DNA from: CAWATZ01 sp963784995
GTDB lineage: Bacteria; Planctomycetota; Planctomycetia; Gemmatales; Gemmataceae
NCBI GenBank assembly: GCA_963784995.1
Contig: CAWATZ010000001.1
Coordinates: forward strand, 682,001 to 746,000
Length of the DNA: 64,000 bases
Direction of reading: 5' to 3'
Positions 1 through 8,759 of this stretch are shown one piece after another. Each line of letters begins with the position of its first letter. The stretch's first letter is position 1. A program made the position numbers and the translations under genes. Under the pieces are notes generated by a model, which was given only the letters and a program-made list of their open reading frames with translations, had not been told where the DNA came from and did not search any database.

Positions 1-980
1 TCCGCCAGCCTCTGACGAATCTGGGTAACTGCGTGCCCCCAATCACGAGGGGGGACGCCGACCTCGTCGCCACTGGGAGTCTTGACGCGGCCGCGCAGAC
101 GCGTCAACAACCCGGAGGGCAATAAGGCTAGCGCAGCATATGCGAGAATGCGAATGTCTCCTGGGTGGTCAGTCCAGAAATCCCACAAGAGCCTCCGTGC
201 GGCAGGTAACTCCCGACGATAGTAAACCATCAGCACGTCGCTGCGGTAGGCGTCCCAAAACTGGTGGCGGGGGATGCCGACACCAACCAGGCGGTCCTGG
301 TGAAGTTCAAGCATGACCTGGCGGGCCTTCTTGAAGCCGAGCAGTTTTCGAACTGGGTTGGCCGTGAATTGCAGTGGATGCACCCGGTAGTAGGTCAATT
401 CCTTAGGTATCTGGGCAAAGCGGCCAATCGTGAGGAGACGCAGAAAAAGCTCGACGTCCTCGCCATTCCCCATGTCCTCGCGAAACGGACCGACCTTCTC
501 CAGGCTCTCGCGGCGAACCAGGACCGAGGAAGGGGGGAAGAACGAGTTGTACCACAAGACCAGCAAGAACTCCGCATCGGAGACTTCTGCGGGGGGATAA
601 GGCCCGAAGCTGAAGAACCCGGGGGCGCGGACACAACGAGTGTAGGAGGCAACTGCAGCGGGCTCAGTCCGTAGAGCTTCTTCCTGCAACTCGATTTTCC
701 GGGGGTGCCAGAAGTCGTCGGCGTCCAGGAAGGCAAGGAACTCGCCTGAAGCGTACCGCAAACCGACGTTCCGCGCCGCGGCGTGGCCACTGTTCTTGGT
801 TCGGATGCACCGAAGGGGGGGACCATCCCAGTTCGCTGGCGGCTGGATCGGCACCAGCGAACCATCATCCACGACGATGATCTCGCGCACTGGCCTTGTC
901 TGGCCCCTGATCGATTCCAGCGCCTGCGGGAGGTAGTCTTGGGCGTTGTAGCAGGGAATAATAACGCTTGTGGCAAACAC
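1..980 (-). CDS. Family 2 glycosyltransferase (GT-A fold), cut by window edge
   Basis: The minus-strand frame reads VFATSVIIPCYNAQDYL near the start, then IVVDDGS, NSGHAAARNVGL and FLDADDFW. These are the usual GT2 landmarks: the nucleotide-binding strand, the DDGS motif and the DxD-like metal site. The enzyme should transfer a sugar from a nucleotide-sugar donor to a growing glycan at the cytoplasmic face of the membrane. I chose the GTG at 980 because an AGGA ribosome site lies just upstream and a stop codon lies 24 nt upstream in frame. About 326 codons are present and the frame runs off the left edge, so the C-terminus is missing. It follows an FkbM methyltransferase and the Wzm/Wzt exporter, which fits polysaccharide assembly. 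The acceptor and sugar cannot be told. Confidence 0.85.
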   Translation of the reverse strand, partial: MFATSVIIPCYNAQDYLPQALESIRGQTRPVREIIVVDDGSLVPIQPPANWDGPPLRCIRTKNSGHAAARNVGLRYASGEFLAFLDADDFWHPRKIELQEEALRTEPAAVASYTRCVRAPGFFSFGPYPPAEVSDAEFLLVLWYNSFFPPSSVLVRRESLEKVGPFREDMGNGEDVELFLRLLTIGRFAQIPKELTYYRVHPLQFTANPVRKLLGFKKARQVMLELHQDRLVGVGIPRHQFWDAYRSDVLMVYYRRELPAARRLLWDFWTDHPGDIRILAYAALALLPSGLLTRLRGRVKTPSGDEVGVPPRDWGHAVTQIRQRLA

Positions 981-1021
981 GTCTGGCGGTCCTGAGGATT
1001 ATGGACGGAAGGCGAAGATAT

Positions 1022-1807
1022 TCAATTGTAGGTCCATGCCCAGATGTTCCCGCGCCTGATGAAGGGCTGGTGCGACCAGAAAACGGGATGGACGTGCAGG
1101 CGGAAGCCAGCTGCCGACAAGATTCCAGTTACCGCATCCAGTTTCTGCGGGCGTCCAGCGAACGAGTGATATTCCACAAAACAGGTCCGGACATTAGCCA
1201 ATGCCGAGGAACAGTCGGCCAGCAACTCCCCTTCAGCTCCTTCGACATCCATCTTCAGGAAGTCAACCGGCTCGCGGAGGAAATCGTTGAGCCGGCAAGC
1301 ATCAACCCTCATTGTTGGAGCCTCATCGGGTGCGGCCAGGCGGCCAGCGTCGCTGCCTTCCTGACAGAACGGCAGCGTGCCCCAGTGCGTCCAGACCGCG
1401 CGGGGAATCAACTCGACGGCAGTGAGGTTGAGCGCCTCACAGTTCCGCTTCAGGCAGGCATAGACCGCGGGGTCCGGTTCAAAGGCGGTGATCCGACTGC
1501 GCGGATAAAGACGCTTGAAATAACATACGCTCAGTCCGATGTTGGCACCGCAGTCGAGGATACGCGGGCTGTCGTTGGGCGCGACAAAGCGGTAGATTTC
1601 GCGATCAAAGATCTCCTCATGCATCGCCAGAAAGGAACAGGGATCGACAAGCTCGATCCGGGGACCAAGCAAAGTCGTGGAGCCCGGTGTGTGTTTCGGC
1701 AGCTGGCTCAGGCGACGCATCTCCCGCTGCTCGCGCCGATAACTCTGTCGCAATACCAGCTTGGCCCAGTGTTTGGCGGTACTCAGCAGGCACATGATGG
1801 TTTCCAT
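1022..1807 (-). CDS. FkbM-family SAM-dependent methyltransferase
   Basis: The protein has the class I methyltransferase SAM-binding region ILDCGANIGLSVCYFKR, an acidic strand AFEPDPAVY, and the FkbM signature VDFLKMDVEGAEGELL. Proteins of this family O-methylate sugars or polyketides; beside glycosyltransferases and an ABC exporter they usually methylate the exported glycan. The frame is open up to 1888, but the first codon there is TTG. ATG at 1807 gives a protein of about 261 residues, normal for the family, and a second ATG follows at 1795. No strong ribosome site is visible, so the start is uncertain. The gene lies between the Wzt-like ATPase and the GT2 gene, in the same direction. No frameshift is seen. 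The methylated sugar cannot be read from sequence. Confidence 0.85.
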   Translation of the reverse strand: METIMCLLSTAKHWAKLVLRQSYRREQREMRRLSQLPKHTPGSTTLLGPRIELVDPCSFLAMHEEIFDREIYRFVAPNDSPRILDCGANIGLSVCYFKRLYPRSRITAFEPDPAVYACLKRNCEALNLTAVELIPRAVWTHWGTLPFCQEGSDAGRLAAPDEAPTMRVDACRLNDFLREPVDFLKMDVEGAEGELLADCSSALANVRTCFVEYHSFAGRPQKLDAVTGILSAAGFRLHVHPVFWSHQPFIRRGNIWAWTYN

Positions 1808-1977
1808 GCGATGAAGAAGTTCTGTCAGAGGCCAGGCCCCGGAGCCCGGATCGGACCAGATTCTTGATGAGAGCTTCGAGAGGCCCAAAGGAGATTCGTG
1901 CTGCGCCTCCTACTCCCTGAGCAAGAAAGCCTGTCCTGCGATGTTGCTTGTCGGAGTACTTGAACAGGCCAACAGTA

Positions 1978-3227
1978 CTACCCGCTACGGTTCCAGTTAT
2001 ACTCGCACACGACCAGTCCCTGTAGTAAGTCCTGTGACAAATGCTCTGTCCCGGGTCCATCAGTCACTTCGATCGTTCCCGCATCATCGATCGAATCAAT
2101 GACCCTCCCGGCCGCCTCCATCCACAACATCACAGTGAGGCGGTGCCCCGGCCGGACTGCTACGCGCTTGAAATGGCACCGGTAGACCTGCCGGCCTGGT
2201 GCGATGTCTACCGCGAAGCCAACTTCCCGGGTCCAACTGCTGATCAAGCGGGTTCCCGAGGGCGTGAGCAAAACCACAGCCAAGGCGGCATTCGCGACGG
2301 GCGCCGGAGCCGATATTTCTACGCTTAGAGTAAGATCTTGTCCTGATTGGTGAGTGGTGGAGGGCTTCCCGTCCTGGCTTTCCAACCACCAGCTAACGAA
2401 CTGCGCCCGGCCGTCACCCGTTCTGTGCCGGTTCCTCAGGTTCAGCCTGTCAGCCGCAACGGCGTTTCGTTGCAAGTGCAGCTTCACGATCTCCGGGGCA
2501 GGACCGGCTTTTGCGAGCCGCCCACGGTCCAGCAACAGCGCGCGTCGGCACAGGCGCGGGATGAGGTCCATATTATGGCTCACGAACAGAATCGTTCTTC
2601 CTGACTCGACAAACTCCTTCATGCGGTCTGCACAACGCCGTTGAAATGTTGCGTCGCCAACTGCCAGCACCTCATCCACGATAAGTACGTCTGGGTTAAG
2701 CGATGTAGCCACGGAAAACCCGAGACGGACATACATCCCACTCGAGTACCTTTTCACTGGCGTATCGAGGAACTGTTCTATCTCGGCAAAAGAAACAATC
2801 TCGTCAAATTTCGCGTTGATCTCCCTGCGACCCATCCCCAGAGTGCTGCCATTCAAGTAGACGTTCTCTCTCCCGGTGAGTTCCGGGTGGAAGCCTGTCC
2901 CCACTTCCAGCAAACTACACATCCGGCCGCGCACGACCGCCCGGCCCGATGTCGGCTCCGCGATCCGACTCAGAACCTTCAGCAGAGTTGATTTCCCGGC
3001 CCCATTGCTACCAATGATGCCAACAACCTCTCCCGGATGCACTTCAAAAGACACGTCTTTCAGCGCCCAATAAGCTTTCGCCCCCCCCCAACCACGGCCC
3101 GTCAGCCCGCGCCACAAGGCCGACGCACCGTCCACAATCGACTCGGTCAAGTTGCGCAACGCACTCGCCGCCGCATCCCGATGCGGTACTGCTTCGACAG
3201 GTTTTCTACCCGGATCGCTGGCTTCAT
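1978..3227 (-). CDS. Polysaccharide ABC transporter ATP-binding protein (Wzt-like), one frameshift
   Basis: This is the ATPase half of an exporter that moves lipid-linked polysaccharide across the inner membrane. Walker A is GSNGAGKST, the signature is KRYSSGMYVRLGFS, and Walker B is DVLIVDEVLAVGD followed by the H-loop SHN. The last 150 or so residues after the ATPase form a Wzt-type C-terminal beta-domain that binds the glycan. The start MKPAIRVENLSKQYRIG at 3227 is typical of the family but is in a different frame from the ATPase body; the shift lies at about 3165-3185. The long frame reaching 3234 instead begins with an untypical peptide. The gene follows the permease gene by 20 bp. The shift may be an assembly error. 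Confidence 0.88.
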
Positions 3228-3247
3228 GGCTCAACCGTTTTCCCGAT

Positions 3248-4195
3248 TTATATCACATCTGCGAATGTTTGCTCTACGCGGCGGAAATATAAGCAACCGA
3301 CGAGAAGAAGACCCAGGCCCACTGCACAGGAAACACCCAGCGCATACCAGTCCATCTCGCCACCCAGAACCGCCTGGCGAAAGTTCAGCAGCAGCCCGTA
3401 GGCCGGGTTCAGCGGCAGCAGCAACTGGGCGTTCGGTCCAACGGCTGTCGGCGGCAGGTAGATGCACGGCGTCGCGAACATCCACAGTTGCACCGCGAAC
3501 GTCAGAATGTAACGGAAGTCGCGATACAGCACGATCAGAGCTGCTAGCAGCGTTCCCACCCCCACCGCTGTCGCCGTCAGCAGCAGCATGATCACCGGAG
3601 CCATCAGAACATGCCACGCCGGGGCGACACCATGCCAGACCATCATCGCGGCCAGCATTGCCAGCGCGACGAGGAAGTCGAACAGCGATGCCCCTACCGA
3701 ACTGATTGGGATGATTAGCCGCGGGAAGTAAATCTTGCTCACCAGTCGTTCGTTAGCGATCAAGCTGATCCCAGCTGCATTCACGGCGTTGGCAAAAAAC
3801 GTCCATGGTAGGATGCCCGCGAACACAAACAGCGGGTAATTGGTTAGCCCCTCGGCGATGCCCCCCATCCGTCCCAGGAAGAAAGTGAAGACGATCATCG
3901 TGGTCAGCGGCTGCAAGATCGCCCACGCGGCACCCAGCACCGTCTGCTTGTACCGCACCATCACGTCACGCCACGTCAGGAAAAACAGCAGCTCGCGGTA
4001 GCGCCACAGTTCGTGCAGGTCCACCAGTTGCCAGCCGCTCCGGCGCTCGATCACGGTCACCGGCAGGTTGTCCTCGGGCTTCGGTTGCGCCGACCTGGAC
4101 AATGCTGCCTCGCACTCAATGTTTGCCGGAAGATCTTTTTCGACAACCATCTCAGCGGATGAACTCACGATGTCTCCCATGACAGAAGGAATCAT
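3248..4195 (-). CDS. ABC-2 type polysaccharide export permease (Wzm-like)
   Basis: This is the membrane half of the glycan exporter. After about 60 cytoplasmic residues it shows the family motif LWRYRELLFFLTWRDVMVRY, then six hydrophobic segments including LQPLTTMIVFTFFLG and FAGILPWTFFANAV, and ends with YFRRVEQTFADVI, the usual Wzm C-terminus. About 315 residues is slightly long for the family because of the N-terminal extension. A GTG about 30 nt inside the frame has a better placed GGGAG ribosome site, so the true start may be near 4168. It is the first gene of the Wzm-Wzt-FkbM-GT2 set. A truncated paralogue lies at 17961-18581. No frameshift is seen here. Confidence 0.92.
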   Translation of the reverse strand: MIPSVMGDIVSSSAEMVVEKDLPANIECEAALSRSAQPKPEDNLPVTVIERRSGWQLVDLHELWRYRELLFFLTWRDVMVRYKQTVLGAAWAILQPLTTMIVFTFFLGRMGGIAEGLTNYPLFVFAGILPWTFFANAVNAAGISLIANERLVSKIYFPRLIIPISSVGASLFDFLVALAMLAAMMVWHGVAPAWHVLMAPVIMLLLTATAVGVGTLLAALIVLYRDFRYILTFAVQLWMFATPCIYLPPTAVGPNAQLLLPLNPAYGLLLNFRQAVLGGEMDWYALGVSCAVGLGLLLVGCLYFRRVEQTFADVI

Positions 4196-4231
4196 CTACC
4201 TGGCCCAATCTGGCAAACCAGGTCTGGTTCA

Positions 4232-4265
4232 GCGCGCACTCCGTGCCGGTGGGTTGCGCTCCTGG
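4232..4265. repeat. Short dispersed GC-rich repeat (copy 1)
   Basis: The core GCGCACTCCGTGCC plus GTGGGTTGCGC is found here, in a diverged second copy at 4290-4322, and at 26131-26165. All copies lie in intergenic DNA upstream of minus-strand genes of the polysaccharide/exosortase locus. The function is unknown. Confidence 0.6.
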
Positions 4266-4289
4266 CGCCGTCTTTCGACCGCCATCATG

Positions 4290-4322
4290 GCGCGGACTCC
4301 GTCCCCATGGGTTGCGCCCGGT
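4290..4322. repeat. Short dispersed GC-rich repeat (copy 2, diverged)
   Basis: This is the same unit as at 4232-4265, with changes in the middle (GCGGACTCCGTCCCCATGGG, then GTTGCGCCC). It lies 24 bp after copy 1. Confidence 0.5.
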
Positions 4323-4821
4323 ACTGACTGTATGGGTACATCCAACCAGTCCCAATGAGCTACCCAACCCTTAACGCAAAGGATATGCCAACAGCCACTT
4401 GCCGCTGCTGCTTCCGGACGATGCGCGGTTAGTTCAGCACCCATCTCCTTGAAATGCGAGGACTTACGGATCCAGACGTGCTTGCGGGAGGGGAGGAACG
4501 AGAACGGGGAGGACAATCGGTCCGCTGTTCCGAAAAGTTGACACTTTGCCTGTCAAGGAATTGTACACCACACTCCAGGCATTGTTTCTCAAGGCCGGGG
4601 GGGGCATTGACGAGAGTGCGCGGAGGGCCAAGGCAAGATAACAAAAAAGCCTGACCGTCACGGATTATGGGGAAGGGTCAGAAGAGGCCCCGAAGAGAAG
4701 GCGTGTGCTGGTGGCGTGGTGGCGGTGTCGCTTTTTTGTCATCGCTGGGGCAAGCACAGTCACGCCGGGGCTTCTCCTGGCGAGACCGCCAAGCAAAAGC
4801 GCCGTTGGCGGTGTGGCGGTC

Positions 4822-6270
4822 TCACCCAGGCTCCTTTGTGCGGTGGGGCCGCTGCTTTGAGGCTTGATCGTGTCCGCGGAAGCGTTCCAGGATGACTTCC
4901 GGGTAGGGCGACGGTGCGCGATCGAGCAGCGGCTCGGTCGCAGAATTCAGGGTCGCCTGGAAAAAGGCCAGCACGTAGGCGTTGATGATCTCCATGCCGC
5001 GCTGCGGGCCGATCGGACCGCAATGGGTGAATCGCCGCACGGGCGAATAGAACGGGCTGTCGCAAAAATCCATGTGACGGCTGCCTCGAATCAGCAAGTA
5101 ATAACCGCCACTCTCGGCGAGGCGCTGGCGGATGCAGCGGTCTACCTCGGCGCTGTACGCCAGCTCGCGATGGGTCGGGCCCGTGGCGGCGGCGATCTTC
5201 TCCGGACCAGGGACCTCGCGATCCTCGGAAAAGACCATGAACGGTGTGCCAAGCGGCCTGGTCTTTGGGGCGCCGTAGAAGGTGCCGTCGAGGTTGACGC
5301 CGGCTTTGAAGCGCGGGTCGGTCGCGCACGACGTCCGCAGAGAGAGCGCCGCCGAACGAATGGCCGAAGATGCCGAGCCGCGCCAGGTCGAGCCGGCCGG
5401 TGAACAGACCGTGCGAATCGGCGCGGTTCAGCCGCTCCAGCTCGCCAAGCACGAAACGTACGTCGGCCGCGCGTATCCGCAGCTGCTCGTCGCAGATCTC
5501 CACGCAGCGCTGAAAGCGCTCCTCCGTCGAGAAATCCATCCAATCGCCCAGCACCGTCTCGGCACGCCGGCCGTCAGGGAAGACCGTCAGCACTGTGCTA
5601 TAGGGATGATCGATGCCGACCACGATGAAGCCGTGGCTGGCCAGTTCCTCGACCTGCACGGTGTTCTGATCGCGTCGGCCGATCCACGACGGCGCGAAGA
5701 TCACAACGGGATAGTGTACCTGGGCCCCGGCAACCGGCACGCCCAGCGCCGCATGGGTGCGGACGAGCGAGAGGTGACGCTTCTTGAATTCGGTCTCGTC
5801 GTGGGGACGGTAGATCCGCGGCGGTCCGGCGTGGGCGGCTGGATACCAGATCTGGATCATCAGCTCGCGCGGCAGGCCGGCCCGGTCGCCCAGGGTCTCC
5901 GTTCGCGCGGTGTCCACCAGATGCAGGATGACCGTGCCGATCGGATCGCGCCGGTCGGCTCCGGCAGCGTGAAGACCGGCAGCACGCTGGCCACAAGGGC
6001 CGAGCCGACCAGGAGCAAGAGGCCCAGGACTCCGGCAGTGCGGCCGAGGACCAGGGTGTACGGCCAGCACGCCGCGGCGGCCAGGCCGACGGTCACGAGG
6101 TAGCCGGGAATGAGGTGCCAGCGCCCGCCCTCGAACAGCAGGTGCGCGATCATGACCGCCAGCGCGACCAACGCCAGACCGCGACCCCACGCCGGCAGCG
6201 CCCGGCCCGACAGGCACCACAGGAGCAGCGGCACGCTGACCAGCAGCAAGGCGATTTCAAGGGGTCTCAT
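4822..6270 (-). CDS. PAF-acetylhydrolase/dienelactone-hydrolase-like esterase, two frameshifts
   Basis: This is an alpha/beta hydrolase resembling bacterial platelet-activating-factor acetylhydrolase-like proteins. The start MRPLEIALLLVS at 6270 opens an N-terminal part with about four membrane segments. A shift at about 5945-5955 leads to DPIGTVILHLVDTARTE and then the catalytic core: oxyanion region FAPSWIGRRD and nucleophile elbow GIFGHSFGGALSAD. A second shift at about 5315-5323 leads to FKAGVNLDGTF, which carries the catalytic Asp, and to GSRHMDFCDSP, which carries the catalytic His. The catalytic triad is therefore present if both shifts are ignored. It lies just downstream of metA with 10 bp between. 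The substrate is unknown; esterase on a short acyl group is the family's usual reaction. Confidence 0.75.
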
Positions 6271-6280
6271 CGCTTCTGCC

Positions 6281-7377
6281 TCACGTTCCCGCGAACACCT
6301 CGGGCGCTGCGGCCGCGACCGGCGCCCCTGCGAACATCTCGGGCGCTGCGGCTGCGACCGACGCCTCTCGCCTCCGCGTCCATAGGTGCTCGAGCCAATT
6401 GCGGTAGATGAGGACGGATGTGCTGCGCCAGGTGTTGTGAATTTGGGCGCTGTTGAGCACAGCAGAGACCTCGCCGAGGAGCTGCTCCTGACGCGATGCC
6501 CGTGCCCTGGCTTCAATCTCCCGCAGAGACCGCTCGGTATCTTCGTCGAAGTAGTCCATCGGCAGCAACGGGTAAGTTTCCATCTCGCCCCTGAGATACC
6601 GCCCCACGTCCCGCCGGTACTCGCCCAGAAGCGTCTCGGACTCGTATTCCGGATGGCCCTGGAAAAACACGAACAGACCCGCATCCTCCCTGACGAAGGT
6701 ATCGACGCCACCGTCGCTGGTGCGCGTGAGCACCTGGTAGCCGTTCGCGGCTAATTGGCTCGCGGAGACGCCATTCCAGCGCGAGTGAGGAAAGCGCAGG
6801 CTTGCAGGCGCGCCGGCGAGCAGTGCGTGCTGCGCGGCCTGCTTGCAGGTGAAGATCCCGAAGTGCTTGTGCCGACTGCGCACGCGCTCAATGCCGTCCA
6901 GCGCCAGCACAGCCGCGTGAGCTGCCAGACACGACCACACGGCCGAACGCCCGTGCTCCTGCGCCCATGCCAGAACGCGTATAAAGCTGGGCCAGTAGGC
7001 CTCGTCGCGCAGATCGGGGGTGCGCGGCTCGCGGCCGGTGACGATCAACCCGTCCGGAGACTGCTCGGGCGGCTGCTCCCAAAGCTGCTCAATGCCCGAG
7101 TAAAAGCTCTCCACGCGGCGCTGACCAGAGGGCTTCCGCTCCACCTCGGGCAAAGCGTAGAGCGTGACGTGGACCCGCATGTCCCCCGCGGCCGCCTCAA
7201 GCAGCGTGAAAAACTGATCTTCGGTTGCGCTCATGGCTGCATCGGCCATGTTGTTGACCAGGCCAACGTGCAGAGAAGTGCGGCGCGACTTTCGCGCGCG
7301 CCCGGCTGCACACGCGGCCAGTTAAGGCCTGACCGCCACTCGGGACCGGGATACTTCGCGTTCAAGAAAAGTGGCAT
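6281..7377 (-). CDS. metA: Homoserine O-acyltransferase (MetA type), one frameshift
   Basis: The enzyme acylates homoserine, the first committed step of methionine synthesis. Motifs of the MetA family are visible: GLVNNMADAAMSATE near the N-terminus, GLIVTGREP, the nucleophile WSCLAAHAAVLAL and FQGHPEYESETLL with the catalytic His and Glu. The long frame starts inside the conserved N-terminus, so the start is upstream: ATG at 7377 begins MPLFLNAKYPGPEW and joins after a shift near 7270-7280. It sits 43 bp after metY. Many MetA proteins that partner MetY use acetyl-CoA rather than succinyl-CoA, so acetyl transfer is likely but not shown. A repetitive Ala-rich tail (AAAAPEMFAGAP then AAAAPEVFAGT) ends the protein. 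Confidence 0.85.
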
Positions 7378-7420
7378 GGTAACCTCTTCTGTTGGGCGCC
7401 GCGGCGAGCGGCGTTTCCGT

Positions 7421-8695
7421 TTACATTGCCGCGTTCAGGGCCTGATCGAGGTCGGCCAGGATGTCATCGGCGTGTTCGATGCCGATGCTCAGGCGGATCA
7501 TCTCCGGCAGAACGCCGGCGTTGCGCTGTTCCTCGGGCGACATCTGCCGGTGGGTGGTCGAAGCGGGGTGGCAGGCCAGCGACTTGGCGTCGCCCAGGTT
7601 CACCAGACGGGTAACGAGCTTCAGCGCATCGTAGAAGCGGATGGCGGCTTCGTAGCCGCCCTTGACGCCCAGCATCATCAGCGAGCAGCCCTGCCCGTTG
7701 AGGTACTTCTGCGCCAGCGCGTGGTAGGGACTGTCGGGAAAGCCGGCGTAGTTGACCCAGGTCACGCGTGGGTCGCCGCGCAGAAACTCGGCCACCTTGC
7801 GGCCGTTCTCCACGTGGCGCTCGACGCGCAGCGCCGCGGTCTCGACTCCCTGCAGCAGCAGGAAGGCGCTGAGCGGCGCGAGCACGGCTCCGGTGGCGCG
7901 CAGATACCGGCTGCGGCAGCGGGCGACGTAGGCCGCCGGACCGTAGCGCTCGGTGTAGACCAGGCCGTGATAGGAGTGATCGGGCTCGCAGAACATGGGA
8001 AAGCGCGCGGCGTGCTGCGCCCACGGAAAGTTGCCGCTATCGACGATGACGCCGCCAAGCGTTGTCCCATGCCCGCCCATGAACTTGGTGAGCGAGTGTA
8101 CCACGATGTCGGCGCCGAACTCGATCGGGCGCAGCAGCATCGGCGTGGCCACGGTGTTATCCACCACGAGCGGGATGCCGTGCCGGTGCGCCACCTGCGC
8201 CAGCGCCTCGATGTCGCAGACGTTGCCGGCCGGGTTGCCTACGCTCTCGCAGTAGATGGCGCGCGTCTGGGCGTCGATGAGTCGCTCGATAGACTCAGGT
8301 CGGTCGGACTCGGCAAAGCGCACCGACACGCCCTGCTCCGGCAGTACGTGCGCGAACAGCGTGTGCGTCGTGCCGTAGAGCTGCGGCGGCGAGACGATGT
8401 TGCTGCCCATGCCGGCAAGGTTGAGCACCGCGTAGTTCACCGCGGCCTGGCCGGTGGCCACGCACATCGCCTCCAGTCCGCCTTCGAGCGCGGCCATGCG
8501 CCGCTCCAGCACGGCAGTGGTGGGATTGCTGATCCGCGTGTAGCGGTAGCCCTCGGCTTCCAGGTTGAAGAGCGCCGCGGCGTGTTCGGCGCTGTCGAAA
8601 GCGTAGGCCACGGTCTGGTAGATGGGCACCGCAACCGAGCGCACAGCGGCGTCGGGCTCGTAACCAGCGTGAATGGCGATTGTTTCGCGTTTCAT
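7421..8695 (-). CDS. metY: O-acetylhomoserine sulfhydrylase (Cys/Met metabolism PLP enzyme)
   Basis: This PLP enzyme makes homocysteine from O-acyl-homoserine and sulfide. It has the Cys/Met-metabolism fold: YRYTRISNPTTAVLERR, the long insertion typical of MetY, VVDNTVATP, and the PLP lysine in HSLTKFMGGHGTTLGG. About 425 residues is normal for MetY. I chose ATG at 8695 (MKRETIAIHAGYEPD) because homology starts there; the frame is open further upstream without similarity. metA follows directly, giving a two-gene direct-sulfhydrylation route to homocysteine. No frameshift is seen. Confidence 0.93.
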   Translation of the reverse strand: MKRETIAIHAGYEPDAAVRSVAVPIYQTVAYAFDSAEHAAALFNLEAEGYRYTRISNPTTAVLERRMAALEGGLEAMCVATGQAAVNYAVLNLAGMGSNIVSPPQLYGTTHTLFAHVLPEQGVSVRFAESDRPESIERLIDAQTRAIYCESVGNPAGNVCDIEALAQVAHRHGIPLVVDNTVATPMLLRPIEFGADIVVHSLTKFMGGHGTTLGGVIVDSGNFPWAQHAARFPMFCEPDHSYHGLVYTERYGPAAYVARCRSRYLRATGAVLAPLSAFLLLQGVETAALRVERHVENGRKVAEFLRGDPRVTWVNYAGFPDSPYHALAQKYLNGQGCSLMMLGVKGGYEAAIRFYDALKLVTRLVNLGDAKSLACHPASTTHRQMSPEEQRNAGVLPEMIRLSIGIEHADDILADLDQALNAAM

Positions 8696-8759
8696 CGAGA
8701 CTCCAACGTTGGCGCGTGCCTCTGTGCGGCAGTTGTCCGGTCTGCGGGCGCGATTGTCC

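Larger units (their letters stand above)
4196..4821. other. Intergenic region with short repeats; no supported gene
   Basis: No frame here has recognisable protein sequence or a good start. The stretch upstream of the exporter genes contains two copies of a short GC-rich repeat (4232-4265 and 4290-4322) that also occurs at 26131-26165. Near 4527-4567 are half-sites (GTTGAC and GTCAAGG) resembling the palindromes found before the oxygenase and UpxY genes, but the match is weak and I found no convincing -24/-12 promoter beside them. The promoter for the exporter genes is likely here but is not assigned. Confidence 0.5.

Noticed and set aside
4527..4567. Possible enhancer-like palindromes upstream of the Wzm/Wzt genes
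   Set aside because: Only half-sites match, the spacing is off by a base and no -24/-12 promoter was found nearby.
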